Shown here: piece after piece, positions 45,420-55,119 of the stretch | Layout of the letters: the number at the start of each line of letters is the position of its first letter | How positions within the stretch are numbered: position 1 is the stretch's first letter | Assembly: GCA_963724825.1 (NCBI GenBank) | Contig: CAVRWT010000006.1 | Coordinates: 62,001-126,000 of the forward strand | DNA from: JALYNX01 sp963724825 | Lineage (GTDB): Bacteria > Actinomycetota > Acidimicrobiia > Spongiisociales > ZC4RG35 | Reading direction: 5' to 3' | Length of the DNA: 64,000 nucleotides | Translations under genes and position numbers: made by a program | The notes under the pieces: model-generated | What the model saw: the letters and a program-made list of their open reading frames with translations, nothing else | Database searches by the model: none | Told to the model about the DNA's origin: nothing

Positions 45420-46115
45420 CTACATCAGGAGCCAGCCACCGTCCACGTAGAGGTTGACACCATTCACGGATGGGTTCTCGAGAAGGAAAACCGTGGCATC
45501 CACCACGTCCGCCATCGTCACCAGGCGCTTGGTTGGGGTCCGAGCCAGCACCGCGTCCAATGGTTTGTCCTTCCAGTACGGGCTGTCACCGACGATTCCA
45601 GGGTGCAGCGCATTGAACCGGACAGGAGAGAGCTCGACCGCGAGGGCTCGAATCATGGAGCTGACGCCCCCGTTGACGGTGGTGACGGTGATCGATCCGG
45701 GGTAAGGGCGATCCTTGGCCCGGCCTCCGAAGAGAACCACCGAGCTCGTCTCGGTGAACCTGGCGAGTAAAGCGTGGATGACCTCGACGTAGCTCACCAG
45801 CTTCATCGTCGTCAGCTGGGTCCCGGCGTCGATGTCGTACTCCTTGGCGAAGTTGTTGTCCCGGGCAATGGCGGCCAGAACAAGACGCGACACAGAGCCG
45901 ACCTCGTGCAGGGCGGGTGCGATAGCTGAAGGATCGGTGAGGTCGAATCCGATGCCCGTCACGTCGCCGTCGATAGTGGAGGCGATCTCGACGGTGCGGT
46001 CGGGGTCGCTACCCGTGATCACCACTGGGCTCCCGCCGGCCGCGTAGTGGCGAGCCACCTCCAACCCGAGGCCGCTGGTTCCCCCCACCACAATCACGTT
46101 GCCGTTTTCCATCAT
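45420..46115 (-). CDS. SDR-fold protein lacking the canonical catalytic YxxxK
   Basis: This 231-residue Rossmann-fold protein has the SDR nucleotide motif VVGGTSGLGLEVARHYA and the C-terminal FNALHPGIVGDSPYW. Where classical SDRs carry YxxxK it reads TTVNGGVSS, with neither Tyr nor Lys, and the NAG motif is replaced (LVLAAIARDN). It may use divergent chemistry or bind nucleotide without being a dehydrogenase. It lies 42 bp before the XRE-cupin gene in the same direction and diverges from the bicupin gene. ATG 46115 has AGGAA upstream. Confidence 0.8.
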   Translation of the reverse strand: MMENGNVIVVGGTSGLGLEVARHYAAGGSPVVITGSDPDRTVEIASTIDGDVTGIGFDLTDPSAIAPALHEVGSVSRLVLAAIARDNNFAKEYDIDAGTQLTTMKLVSYVEVIHALLARFTETSSVVLFGGRAKDRPYPGSITVTTVNGGVSSMIRALAVELSPVRFNALHPGIVGDSPYWKDKPLDAVLARTPTKRLVTMADVVDATVFLLENPSVNGVNLYVDGGWLLM

Positions 46116-46186
46116 CGAGTTCCTGTTTCTCCGGGTCTCCGACGCCGGCTGGCCGGGAGGCGAAGCCTACATCTGTTAGGCAGGGC

Positions 46187-46204
46187 GTGTGTAGTGTCAC
46201 TGAT
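46187..46204 (+). promoter_or_regulatory. Conserved 18-bp motif, copy A
   Basis: GTGTGTAGTGTCACTGAT, ending 22 bp before the bicupin start and inside the divergent promoter region with the SDR/XRE-cupin unit. It matches copies at 47190 and 56335 at 14 of 18 positions in all three. The TAGTGT core could be a -10 box; AGTGTCACT is also palindromic, so an operator is possible. Confidence 0.65.
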
Positions 46205-46226
46205 CGGTCGAGTGCTTGGGAGCCAA

Positions 46227-47123
46227 ATGTCGACGCACATCGTCAAGAAAGCCGGAGATCACGACTATCAGGTGCCGGGAGGCTTCGAAGGGCGAAGTCA
46301 GGGCTACTTCGGGGATGCAATCGTCAACGAGCCTGCGGGTGGGGTTCAGATGGGATTCCAGGTGTCGCGGCTCGATCCCGGCGGGCAGGTGGCCGGCCAC
46401 CTTCACTCATTCGAGGAGACCCTCTACGTCATCGATGGGATGGTCGTCGTCGACCTTCCCGAAGGGAGTTACGAGCTCGGTCCCGGCGACTACGGGCTGA
46501 TCCCGGTGGGTGTTCCGCACTCGCTTCGGAACACCGGTGGGGCTCCTGCGAGTCTGGCGGAGATGAGGGCGCCACTCCCTCGCGAGCGCCACGAGTTCGA
46601 CACCTATTTCGTGGAGGCGCCATCGGCAGGAGTGCCGCTTCGCATCGACGTTCGTGACCCGCGAACTCGCAGCTTTGGCCATATCGACGCGGAGAACATG
46701 GATCCCGCAACGCAGACCCAGGACCGCCTTGCCCTGAGTGCGAGCATGCGCACCGCACTCCTCGTCTACAGCGGGATCTCGGTCAAGATGATGATCGACT
46801 CCGACCTGGGAGCCGATCTGTCGACGATGTTCATGGTCCAGTACGTGCCGGGCGGATTCGCAGGAGCGCATGACCACCCGCTCGAGGAGGCCTATCTCAT
46901 CCTCGAAGGGGAGGTCGAGGCCGGGTTCGACGGGGTCAAGTACCACATGGTGCCCGGTGACGTGGCCTGGGCAGGTGTCGGGTGCGTTCACGAGTTTCGC
47001 AATGTCGGCACCGGCCCGGTGCGGTGGCTCGAGACTCAGGCGCCACAGCCGCCGGCCCGTCATAGCTACCGGTTCCGGAGGGACTGGGCGTACCTGACTG
47101 AGGCGCTGGCCGCCCCGGACTGA
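46227..47123 (+). CDS. Tandem-cupin (bicupin) protein
   Basis: This 298-residue protein has two cupin domains. The first carries GGQVAGHLHSFEETLYVIDG and GDYGLIPVGVPHSLRN; the second carries GGFAGAHDHPLEEAYLILEG and GDVAWAGVGCVHEFRN, so both retain HxH...E and a later His for metal binding. The two-domain form and length recall (S)-ureidoglycine aminohydrolase and related bicupins, but identity with that enzyme is not established. ATG 46227 follows motif A. Its neighbours are amidohydrolases and an importer, consistent with a role in breakdown of a nitrogenous small molecule. Confidence 0.82.
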   Translation: MSTHIVKKAGDHDYQVPGGFEGRSQGYFGDAIVNEPAGGVQMGFQVSRLDPGGQVAGHLHSFEETLYVIDGMVVVDLPEGSYELGPGDYGLIPVGVPHSLRNTGGAPASLAEMRAPLPRERHEFDTYFVEAPSAGVPLRIDVRDPRTRSFGHIDAENMDPATQTQDRLALSASMRTALLVYSGISVKMMIDSDLGADLSTMFMVQYVPGGFAGAHDHPLEEAYLILEGEVEAGFDGVKYHMVPGDVAWAGVGCVHEFRNVGTGPVRWLETQAPQPPARHSYRFRRDWAYLTEALAAPD

Positions 47124-47189
47124 GATGAGTGCTGGATCAATCCCTGTCGGCTTTACGGACCTGTTTTGTGAGGCTGAACCGAATGCGAT

Positions 47190-47207
47190 TTGTGTAGTGT
47201 GACTTAT
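47190..47207 (+). promoter_or_regulatory. Conserved 18-bp motif, copy B
   Basis: TTGTGTAGTGTGACTTAT, about 120 bp before the TTG start of the amidohydrolase at 47326. The ten bases TGTGTAGTGT are identical in all three copies, and the 3' part reads GACT here and in copy C. It heads the amidohydrolase/ABC operon. Confidence 0.65.
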
Positions 47208-47325
47208 CAGTGAGTGGCCTCAACACCCCACTTTCGGCCGCGGCGTGCATCGGAGAAAGGGCACTTTTGTTGCCTGGCTCACAGCTTGAGGCGGTGGCGG
47301 ACCGACACCAGGACGGAGGGAGCTC

Positions 47326-48618
47326 TTGAAAGGGCGGACCCTGCTTCGCGGTGGGTGTGTTCTGACACTGGGTAAGACCAATTACGCCGAGGCCGATGTC
47401 TTGATCGATGGCGAGAAGATCGTCGAGATCGGCCCCGGGCTTCGGGCCCGCGATGCAGAGGTCGTCGATGCGACCGACACGATTGTCATGCCGGGATTCG
47501 TCGACGCTCACCGCCACGTCTCAGAGTCGCTGTTCCGCAATTTCGGCGATTCGTCTTCATCATCGGTCTACGGGCCTCACTATCAGCCGGATGACGCATA
47601 TGCGGCCACTCTGATCGGGTTGCTCGGCGCCATCGACACCGGGATCACGACGGTGGTCGATTGGTTCGGCATTGGTTCCTCCGAAGCGCTGGTTGACGCC
47701 GCGCTTCAAGCACACGCCGACTCGGGGATCCGGTCGGTCTTTGCCTACGCCGGGCAAGGAGCCGACGGATGGCAATCCGATCTCAAGAGCATCACTGCGC
47801 GGGCCACATCCCACCCACTGCGCGATCTCGCAGCTGGCGCGGGAACGCCGGCGCGTGACTCATTGGACGAAGTGGCGGCCGATTGGTCGGTCGCAAGGGA
47901 TCTCGGTCTGAGAATCCACACTCATGTCGGCGTCGACTCCGAGGTCGCGCCGGGATTGGTGCGCCAAATCTCGGATCGAGGCCTACTTGGCGATGACGTC
48001 AACTTCGTTCAATGCACCTACCTGGACGATGCCGACTTCGATGCGATCGCATCGTCGGGTGTTTCCGTGTCACTGACCCCATCCAGCGCGATGTCCGGGG
48101 GTCAGGCGAGGCCGCCGATGCAGGAAATGATCGATCGTGGCATTCGCCCCGGCCTGGGCGTGGGCTCCGATCAGTTCGCGCCCGGCGACATGTTCGCCCA
48201 GATGCGGACCGTGATCTCGGTGCAGCACGCCACTCTCTTCGACCTGAAGCTCGCGGGCAAGGCAGGAATTCCAACTCTCCTCAACACCCGCGAGGTGCTT
48301 CGGTATGCCACCGTCAACGGTGCCCGGGCGGCCGGCGTCAGCGACCGGGTGGGAACCCTCGTCCCCGGCTCGCAGGCCGACATCATCCTGCTCCGCACCG
48401 ATACGCCCAACATCTTCCCGATCAACGATCCGATCGGAGCGGTGGTCTGGGGGATGGACACTTCGAATGTCGATTGGGTCTTCGTCGCCGGTCGCCCACT
48501 CAAGCGCGGCGGTGTCCTCGAGGGCGATCTGGACAGCGCAGCCGAGCTCGCGAGCAAGGCCCAGCATCGAGTCGCTGAGGCAGCCGGGCTCCTCGTGGGC
48601 TCCGGGGAGGTGAAGTGA
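47326..48618 (+). CDS. Amidohydrolase (ATZ/TRZ-like deaminase/hydrolase family)
   Basis: This 430-residue metal-dependent hydrolase has the composite beta-sandwich start (LLRGGCVLTLG; ADVLIDGEKIVEIGPGL) and an alpha/beta barrel with metal motif GFVDAHRHVSES (HxH), IHTHVGVD and the terminal Asp in LGVGSDQFAPGDMF. Where many relatives have a His (IHC/VHC) it reads VNFVQCTYL, so that ligand is Gln here. It is visibly a paralogue of the enzyme domain fused to the permease at 52665. TTG 47326 has GGAGGGAG upstream. It heads an operon with the importer genes. Confidence 0.85.
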   Translation: MKGRTLLRGGCVLTLGKTNYAEADVLIDGEKIVEIGPGLRARDAEVVDATDTIVMPGFVDAHRHVSESLFRNFGDSSSSSVYGPHYQPDDAYAATLIGLLGAIDTGITTVVDWFGIGSSEALVDAALQAHADSGIRSVFAYAGQGADGWQSDLKSITARATSHPLRDLAAGAGTPARDSLDEVAADWSVARDLGLRIHTHVGVDSEVAPGLVRQISDRGLLGDDVNFVQCTYLDDADFDAIASSGVSVSLTPSSAMSGGQARPPMQEMIDRGIRPGLGVGSDQFAPGDMFAQMRTVISVQHATLFDLKLAGKAGIPTLLNTREVLRYATVNGARAAGVSDRVGTLVPGSQADIILLRTDTPNIFPINDPIGAVVWGMDTSNVDWVFVAGRPLKRGGVLEGDLDSAAELASKAQHRVAEAAGLLVGSGEVK

Positions 48619-49665
48619 CGACCACGAAGTCACCGTCATCGGCCCTGACCCGCTTCGTCGTGGCCTCCCGGTACATGCCGGTCTACCTCGCCTGATCCTG
48701 TTGGTGGTTGTGGCCTCGATCGCAGCGCCCGCCACACTGTCCGAGTGCGGGTCTCGAGCGCGATCGCTCCTCTGGGCACTTATCTGGCTATCGCAGCACT
48801 TGGACAGATGCTGGTGATCATGACCGGCGGCATCGATCTGAGCGTCCCGGGAGTCTTCCTACTCGGCGGCCTGATCATGGTGGGAGTCGGTCAACAATCC
48901 GACGATCAAATCTGGGTTGCGTTGCTCACCGCTGTCGGGGTGGCTGCTGCTATCGGACTGGTGAACGGGCTCCTCATCGGTGGCCTCAAGTTGAATCCGC
49001 TCATCGTGACTCTGGCAGTCGGCCAAATCGTGGCCGGAGTCGCCAACCGTTACTACAACACCGTTGCCATCCAGAAGCCGGTGCCGGAGGGGCTCACCGA
49101 CTGGGCGACGACACCGTTCCTCGGCGTCAGCCGGATCTTCTGGATCGGAGTTGGGCTGACGCTGGTGCTGGTCGTCATCTTCCGATATACGGGGGTGGGA
49201 AGGAGATTCCAGGTGGTAGGGGCCAACCCGGTCGCCTCCACTGTCATTGGGTTGCGAGTCAATCTCAACCAGATCGCCGCATACGTGGTGGCGGCCATCT
49301 TTTACGCGACGGCCGGGATACTGCTTGCGGCGTCCCTTCGATCGCCCGGAATCACGGTTGGTCTTCCCTACCTGCTGGGCCCGATCGCCGCAGTGGTCAT
49401 CGGCGGGGCCTCATTGACCGGTGGTCTGGCGAGCCCGGTGTCGACCTGGGCGGCCGCGTTCTTCCTCGCCGGGCTGAACCAGATGATGCGGGTCATTGGG
49501 TTGCCAACCGCCCTGCAATTCGTGGTCTTCGGCCTGGTCATCATCGGTGGGATGCTGGTGTCCGGTGATCGCATCATCAAGAGCGTCGAAAGGGTTTTGC
49601 GCGACCGGTCGAGACCGGGGAGGCGCAATGAAGGAACTCTCGCCGTCGAAGGCGGCGAGACGTGA
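48615..49665 (+). CDS. Sugar/nucleobase-type ABC permease, first subunit (two frame breaks near the N-terminus)
   Basis: The GTG at 48615 overlaps the amidohydrolase stop and opens a cytoplasmic start (MTTTKSPSSALTRFVVASRY). The frame breaks near 48690, continues as ILLVVVASIAAPATLS in another frame, and breaks again near 48745 before SSAIAPLGTYLAIAALGQ. From there it is a normal RbsC-family permease: MLVIMTGGIDLSVPGVFLLG, GANPVASTVIGLRVNLNQIA, IGGASLTGGLASPVSTW. Total about 350 residues. It pairs with the permease domain at 52665 and the ATPase at 51073. Confidence 0.8.
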
Positions 49666-49735
49666 GAGAAGGAGAAACTGACCGCAACACAAGAGCGGGA
49701 CGCAAACAACAGTCAATGGATGGAGGAGGATGATG

Positions 49736-51076
49736 ATGAAACACAGGGTGTTAACCCTGATCGCAGTTCTGGCGGTCGTCATGGTCGCCTGTACAGGCGA
49801 CGTGACCGAGTCGAGCACCACGGCTGCAGCAGAGCCGACGACTACGGCGGCTGCGGAGCCCACCACCACGGTTGGCGGTGAGACTTCGACAACCGCCGGG
49901 GGCGAGGATCCGCTCGCAGCATATGGCGAGACCACAGCGGCCGACCCAGCGCTGGTCGAGAAGGCAATGGGCACGACGGAAGGCGTACCTGACATCGTGC
50001 TCGCCGCGGTTGCGCGGGCGAATCAGGATCTCGACGACGACACCATTGCCAAGGCCATCGAGTGCTACACGAATGCAGTCGAGTGCGACACCGGCACCGG
50101 CGGTGAAGTGATCATGGGATACGCCGACGGCGGCGGTCTCAACGTCTGGCGTCAGGTGACCCGGATGGAGGCAATCCTCCAGGCCCTCACCTACCCCGAG
50201 ATCGGCACCATCGTCATGCGTGACGCACAGTGGTCGACCGACCCTGCGGTTCCGATCGGTGACATCAACTACATGGTGGAGCGTGGCGTCACGTTCATCA
50301 TCGGCTACCCCGACTGGGGCTCCGCCCTCGGCGACGCAATCAAGGCTGCTGAGGCAGCCGGCATCCCGTACATGTCCTACTCGGCAGGCTACGTCGGCCT
50401 TCCCGGGACCGATGGTGCGCTCGCACCCGGTACTGATTATCTGGGAGTTGTCGGTGAGGACCTCTGTGCCCTCGGCGAGAGCTTTGCCACGATCATCAAC
50501 GAAGGGGTGGGCACGGGCATGATCGGCGTGATGGGTGGGACACCGGGCAACGCCCTGTCCCTCGGATGGCAGCAGTGCCATTTCCCGGCATTGGCCGACA
50601 CCATCGAGGTCATCGACCCGCCGGCGGATCCGAACTCCACGACCGGAGACACCTACTGGGCCAACGACATCGCCAAGGACCTTGTGGGCGGATGGCTTTC
50701 GACCAATCCGGACCTCGCTGGGTTCAGCTATGAGTACGCCGACGGGCTGTACACCGCACTTCAGGATGTCGAGATCGGCACCATGACGATCGCGGTTCGG
50801 ACCGACGAGCAGACCTTGTTCTGCGACTGGGCCGAGCGAAACAACCCGAACTACAACATCTGGTACTCGGCGGGAGGCAACTTCCAGTCGAGGGTCGCGG
50901 TGACCGCTCAGATGATGAATCTGCAGGGTGCGGAGATCCCGGGTGAGATCATCGTTCCCCACGTGATGCGGCAAGTCACGACAGCCGATTGCAACCCCGA
51001 CCGGGTGACCCCGACCGTTTCCGGCACCTCGCTGGTGCCCGATCCGGTCCTCGCCCAGATGTACCCGGCTGGATGA
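49736..51076 (+). CDS. ABC transporter substrate-binding lipoprotein (type 1 periplasmic fold)
   Basis: This protein of about 446 residues opens with a lipobox signal (LAVVMVACTG) and a long repetitive Thr/Ala/Glu tether (ESSTTAAAEPTTTAAAEP). The mature part has a sugar-binding-type fold: NVWRQVTRMEAILQALTY, VTFIIGYPDWGSALGDAIKA and LAGFSYEYADGLYTALQDV. Three ATG codons lie in a row (49730, 49733, 49736); spacing from GGAGGAGG favours 49736. The stop overlaps the ATPase start (ATGA). It provides specificity for the two-permease importer; the ligand is unknown and more likely an amide- or nucleobase-like compound than a sugar given the operon. Confidence 0.85.
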   Translation: MKHRVLTLIAVLAVVMVACTGDVTESSTTAAAEPTTTAAAEPTTTVGGETSTTAGGEDPLAAYGETTAADPALVEKAMGTTEGVPDIVLAAVARANQDLDDDTIAKAIECYTNAVECDTGTGGEVIMGYADGGGLNVWRQVTRMEAILQALTYPEIGTIVMRDAQWSTDPAVPIGDINYMVERGVTFIIGYPDWGSALGDAIKAAEAAGIPYMSYSAGYVGLPGTDGALAPGTDYLGVVGEDLCALGESFATIINEGVGTGMIGVMGGTPGNALSLGWQQCHFPALADTIEVIDPPADPNSTTGDTYWANDIAKDLVGGWLSTNPDLAGFSYEYADGLYTALQDVEIGTMTIAVRTDEQTLFCDWAERNNPNYNIWYSAGGNFQSRVAVTAQMMNLQGAEIPGEIIVPHVMRQVTTADCNPDRVTPTVSGTSLVPDPVLAQMYPAG

Positions 51077-52668
51077 GTAACGGCGATCTCGGAGGAGAGT
51101 CGGCGACCGGGACACCGGTCCTCGAGCTCGACGGTGTCTATCGCCAGTTCGGCGCGGTTCGAGCGCTGACAGATGTCAGCTTCGACTGCCGGGCTGGTGA
51201 GGTTCACGCCCTCGTGGGCGAGAACGGCTCGGGCAAGTCGACTCTCCTCGGGATTGCCAGCGGGTTCGTAGAGCCCGATCGGGGATCGGTGCGCATCGGG
51301 GGAGCCCGATTGCGCACCGATTCTCCGGCTCTCGCCAGAAAGCTCGGCCTGGCGATGGCCTACCAGGACACCTCATCGATCCTGGCCCAGCCGGTCAAGA
51401 ACAATCTCTACATGGCAGCGCCCCCTGATGAACGGCCGCCCTACTGGAGACGGAAGAAGTGGGCCCGGCGCCTATTGGGCGAGTTCGACCTCGACTTCGA
51501 GTTGTTTCCCGACGCGCCCGTTGGATTCCTGACACTCGCCGAGCGTCAGATGTTCGAGGTAGCCAAGGCGCTGGTATCGAATCCCAAGGTGCTGCTTCTC
51601 GACGAGCCGACGACGGCCCTTGGCCCCGATGAAGTCGAGGCTTTGCACCGAACCGTCGCCGCATGCCGGCGGCGTGGCGTGGGCGTTGTCTATGTGAGTC
51701 ATCGTCTGCCCGAGATCCTGGAGATCGCGGACCGGATAACCGTGCTTCGTGACGGGAAGACCAGGGGGACGTTCGACGCTCGTTCCACCTCCGAGCGTGA
51801 CCTGGTCGAGCTCATTGTGGGACGTCCCTTCGAGGCAGCGTTCCCACCCGCAGCTCCGCTCACCGGCGAGCGACGAGAGGTGCTCGTGGTCGATGCTCTG
51901 CAAGGCCAGTCGTTTGGCCCGGTCAGCTTCACCCTTGAAAGCGGGGAAATAGTTGGGATCGCAGGGGCGGAAGGCAACGGTCAACCCCAGCTCTTCGACA
52001 CTCTTTCCGGGAGAACGCCACCACGCGCCGGCCGGGTCACATGTGACGAGAAGGGCCTCACCCTGATTTCGACACACGAGGCGGTCAATTCCGGGATCAT
52101 GTTGCTGCCCGGCGATCGCAAGCAAGAGGCGTTGATGCCGGTCCTCGGCGTGCGCGTCAATTCCACCGTCCAGTCACTCAAGCTCTTCAGCGTTTTCGGG
52201 CTCTTGAAGAGACGTGCCGAACGTGCCGCCGTGAAGGATCTGGTCGCCCGACTCGAGGTTCGCACCCCCTCCTTGGAGCAGCCTGTCGAGTTCCTCTCCG
52301 GTGGCAACCAGCAGAAGGTTTCGGTATCCCGAACATTTCTCAGGGAGCCCGCGGTGATCCTCGCCTATGAGCCGACTCAAGGGGTGGACGTCGGGTCCCG
52401 TTTCGACATCTACAAGGCACTACGGGCCCGGACCGATGCCGGGGCCGCATTGTTGGTCAAGTCGAGCGACCCGATCGAGCTCTCGGGCCTCTGCGATCGA
52501 GTCTTGGTGATGTCACGGGGAACGATCATCGAAGAGATCCCGGGCGACGAGCTCGACGAGTTGCGCATCGTGGAGGCCATCGTCCGCGGGCCGGGGCTGT
52601 CCCGTGCCGGACGCTCGCCATTCGGTGTCGCCATGCCGAAGGCTCCGTCCAAGGAGGTCGTTTCATGA
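51073..52668 (+). CDS. Two-domain ABC transporter ATPase (RbsA/NupO-like)
   Basis: This 531-residue ATPase has two nucleotide-binding domains. The first has Walker A GENGSGKST, Walker B VLLLDEPTTALG and H-loop VYVSHRLPE, with a divergent signature (LTLAERQ). The second has a degenerate Walker A (GAEGNGQPQL), an intact LSGGNQQK and Walker B-like VILAYEPTQGVDVG where the usual Asp is replaced by Tyr. This asymmetry is typical of RbsA/NupO ATPases. It overlaps the binding-protein gene and the following permease gene (ATGA at both). Confidence 0.9.
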   Translation: MSNGDLGGESATGTPVLELDGVYRQFGAVRALTDVSFDCRAGEVHALVGENGSGKSTLLGIASGFVEPDRGSVRIGGARLRTDSPALARKLGLAMAYQDTSSILAQPVKNNLYMAAPPDERPPYWRRKKWARRLLGEFDLDFELFPDAPVGFLTLAERQMFEVAKALVSNPKVLLLDEPTTALGPDEVEALHRTVAACRRRGVGVVYVSHRLPEILEIADRITVLRDGKTRGTFDARSTSERDLVELIVGRPFEAAFPPAAPLTGERREVLVVDALQGQSFGPVSFTLESGEIVGIAGAEGNGQPQLFDTLSGRTPPRAGRVTCDEKGLTLISTHEAVNSGIMLLPGDRKQEALMPVLGVRVNSTVQSLKLFSVFGLLKRRAERAAVKDLVARLEVRTPSLEQPVEFLSGGNQQKVSVSRTFLREPAVILAYEPTQGVDVGSRFDIYKALRARTDAGAALLVKSSDPIELSGLCDRVLVMSRGTIIEEIPGDELDELRIVEAIVRGPGLSRAGRSPFGVAMPKAPSKEVVS

Positions 52669-55119
52669 CGAACTACATCGACTCGTGCGCGACAGGAGGT
52701 GCGCAAGGTCCTGCGCAACGCCCGCGACAAGAACAAATGGCGGAAGGTCGTCAAGGTTCGCCTCTGGATGCCGGTCGCCCTCCAGATCCTCCTCATCATC
52801 GGTGTTGTTTGGTACACCAACTCCCGCTTCCCCGGGTTCGTCAACACCTCGAACATCGCCAACATCCTTCTCCTGGCAGTGCCCCTGGCGATCGTCGTCA
52901 TCGGGCAGACCCACGCACTTCTCGTCGGATACCTCGATCTCTCGGTGGGTGCGATGATCAGCCTCGGGGTGGTCATCGCTTCCTTCTGGATCCCTGCCGG
53001 TGCGACGACCAGCCAGATGCTGACCGGGGTGGCGACGATCTTCGCCTGCGGCCTGGCGCTGGGTCTGGTCAACGCCGGCCTGGTTCGAGGCGTGAAGATT
53101 CCGTCGATCATCGCCACGCTGGCGACTCTCAGCATTCTCGACGGGATCTCACTGACGCTTCGAGCCACGCCCGGAGGCACCATCGATCCGGCATTCACCT
53201 CGTTGCTGCGAGGCGGTGTCGGACCGGTGCCGCTCTCTTTCATCCTGGTGGTGGTGGGAGCCGGCATTCTCGACCTCTGGCTTCACTCCAGCGGGTCCGG
53301 GCTTCAGGTGCGCTCGGTTGGATTCGACGAGAGGTCGGCGAGGCGATCCGGAGTCCGGACCACCTGGGTGAGGGTCCGCGCCCTGGTCCTCTCCGCATCG
53401 TTTGCTGCGCTGGCGTCGTTCTTCGTGATGACACGCTCCGGGGTGGGCAATGCGCAGATCGGAACGAGTTATGCCCTGAACAGCATCACGGCAGCGGTGC
53501 TGGGTGGCGCCGCCCTCTCCGGGGGGAGGGCAACCTTCACCGGAGGCGTGGTCGCTTCGGTCCTGCTCGCCGTGATCATCACCGTGCTCCCCTTCCTCGG
53601 CCTCGGCCCGGAATACGGGTTGATGATCATCGGAGTCCTGGTCCTGATCGGGATCATCCTCTTCCAGGTTGGGGACATCAAGGAGCTGGTGAAGCGGAAC
53701 TACCGTCGGGCCCGACGAATAGTCGTCGGAACCCGTCCCCCGGCTGCTGCCGAGCTTCCCGTCCTCTATCCCGTCGGAACCGACTTCAAAGTGATGCCAG
53801 TCGGTCGCAAGCTCATCACGGGCGGGATCGTTCTCAGCCTCGACTCGAGCGTTGGGGATTTCAACAACGCGGACATCCTCATCGATGGGGACAAGATCCT
53901 CGCGGTGGGGCCCAATCTCCAAAACGGGGAGGCCGAGCACATCGACGCCACCGGGATGATCGTCATGCCCGGGTTCGTCGACTCCCACCGGCACACCTGG
54001 GAAGGCATCCTTCGCAACATCGGCACCGACGTTCCTCTCGAGGGGCGGACCAGCTACATCTCATTCGTCCTCCACAAGCTGGCTCCGGCGTTCCGACCCG
54101 AGGATGTCTATGCGGGGAACCTCGTTTCGACGCTGGGAGCCATCGACGCCGGGGTGACCACCCTTCTCGACTGGTCTCACATACAGGCCTCGCCCGCCCA
54201 CACGGACGCCGCGGTGAAGGCGTTGGGGGATTCCGGGATGCGAGCCGTCTTCGCCTACGGGTTCCCATGGTGGGGCAAGTGGGAAGAGCGCCAACCGAGT
54301 TGGTTCGTGCGGACTGCCACCGAGCATTTCTCTTCGAACAGTCAGCTCCTCAGTCTGGCCCTCGCCGCCCCCGGCCCGGAGTTCGTCGACTTCGAGGTGG
54401 CCCGTGACCACTGGAAGCTGGCTCGTGAGACCGGGGCGAGGATCACGGCCCATGTCGGGGTCGGCACCTACGGCCAGGACGCCAAGGTCCAGGAGATGGG
54501 GGAGGCAGGGCTGCTCGGTCCTGACACCACCTACATCCACTGCACGACTCTCAACGACACCGAGATCCAAATGATCGTTGATACCGGCGGCACGGTGTCG
54601 CTGGCGTCACCGGTCGAGATGATGATGGGCCACGGGATGCCGCCCATCCAGAAGTTCCTTGACCGTGGGTTGAGTCCCAGTCTGAGCATCGACGTCGAGA
54701 CCAACGTCCCTGCGGACATGTTCAACCAAATGCGCTCCGTTGTCGCGTTACAACGAGCGCTCGTCAACGGGACCGACAAGTCTCAGATCTCGATGCGCGA
54801 GGTCCTCGGGTGGGCCACGATCGAGGGCGCAAAGGCCAATGGCCTCGACTCGAAGGTCGGAACCCTCACCCCGGGCAAGCAAGCCGACGTCATCATGCTC
54901 CGCACCAACCGGGTGAATGTGACCCCGCTCAACGACCCGGCGACCGCAGTGGTTGCGGGTATGGACACCTCGAATGTGGACACGGTCTTGATCGCAGGGC
55001 GGGTCATGAAGCAGAAGGGCAAATTGCTCCACGTTGACTGGCCGGCGGTTCGTCGGATGGTCGGCGAGTCTCGGGACTACGTGGTCGAGAAGTCGGGTTT
55101 CAAACTCCCCAAGATTTGA
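52665..55119 (+). CDS. ABC permease fused to an amidohydrolase (frame break near 52681)
   Basis: The start ATG at 52665 overlaps the ATPase stop; one missing base near 52681 joins MTNYIDS to RARQEVRKVLRNARDKNKW and the long open frame. Up to about 53700 it is an RbsC-type permease (VVIGQTHALLVGYLDLSVGA; VRSVGFDERSARRSGVRTTW; GGAALSGGRATFTGGVV). A basic linker (KRNYRRARRIVVGTRPPAAA) continues without a stop into a complete amidohydrolase: ITGGIVLSLDSSVGDFNNAD, GFVDSHRHTWEGILRN, HVGVGTYGQD, YIHCTTLND and LSIDVETNVPADMF. Total about 817 residues. RbsC-type permeases end in the cytoplasm, so the enzyme would sit at the channel exit. A separate start at ATG 53794 is possible but has no ribosome site. 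A TAG in the +1 frame (53720-53722) means one indel could hide a gene boundary. Confidence 0.75.

Noticed and set aside
49751..51115. 454-residue minus-strand ORF opposite the binding-protein gene
   Set aside because: No recognisable motif; it mirrors the codon structure of the binding-protein gene, which has a signal peptide, strong ribosome site and operon overlaps.
52665..54407. 580-residue plus-frame ORF overlapping the permease-amidohydrolase gene
   Set aside because: Only its first few codons are real (before the indel near 52681); the rest is Arg/His/Pro-rich out-of-frame translation.
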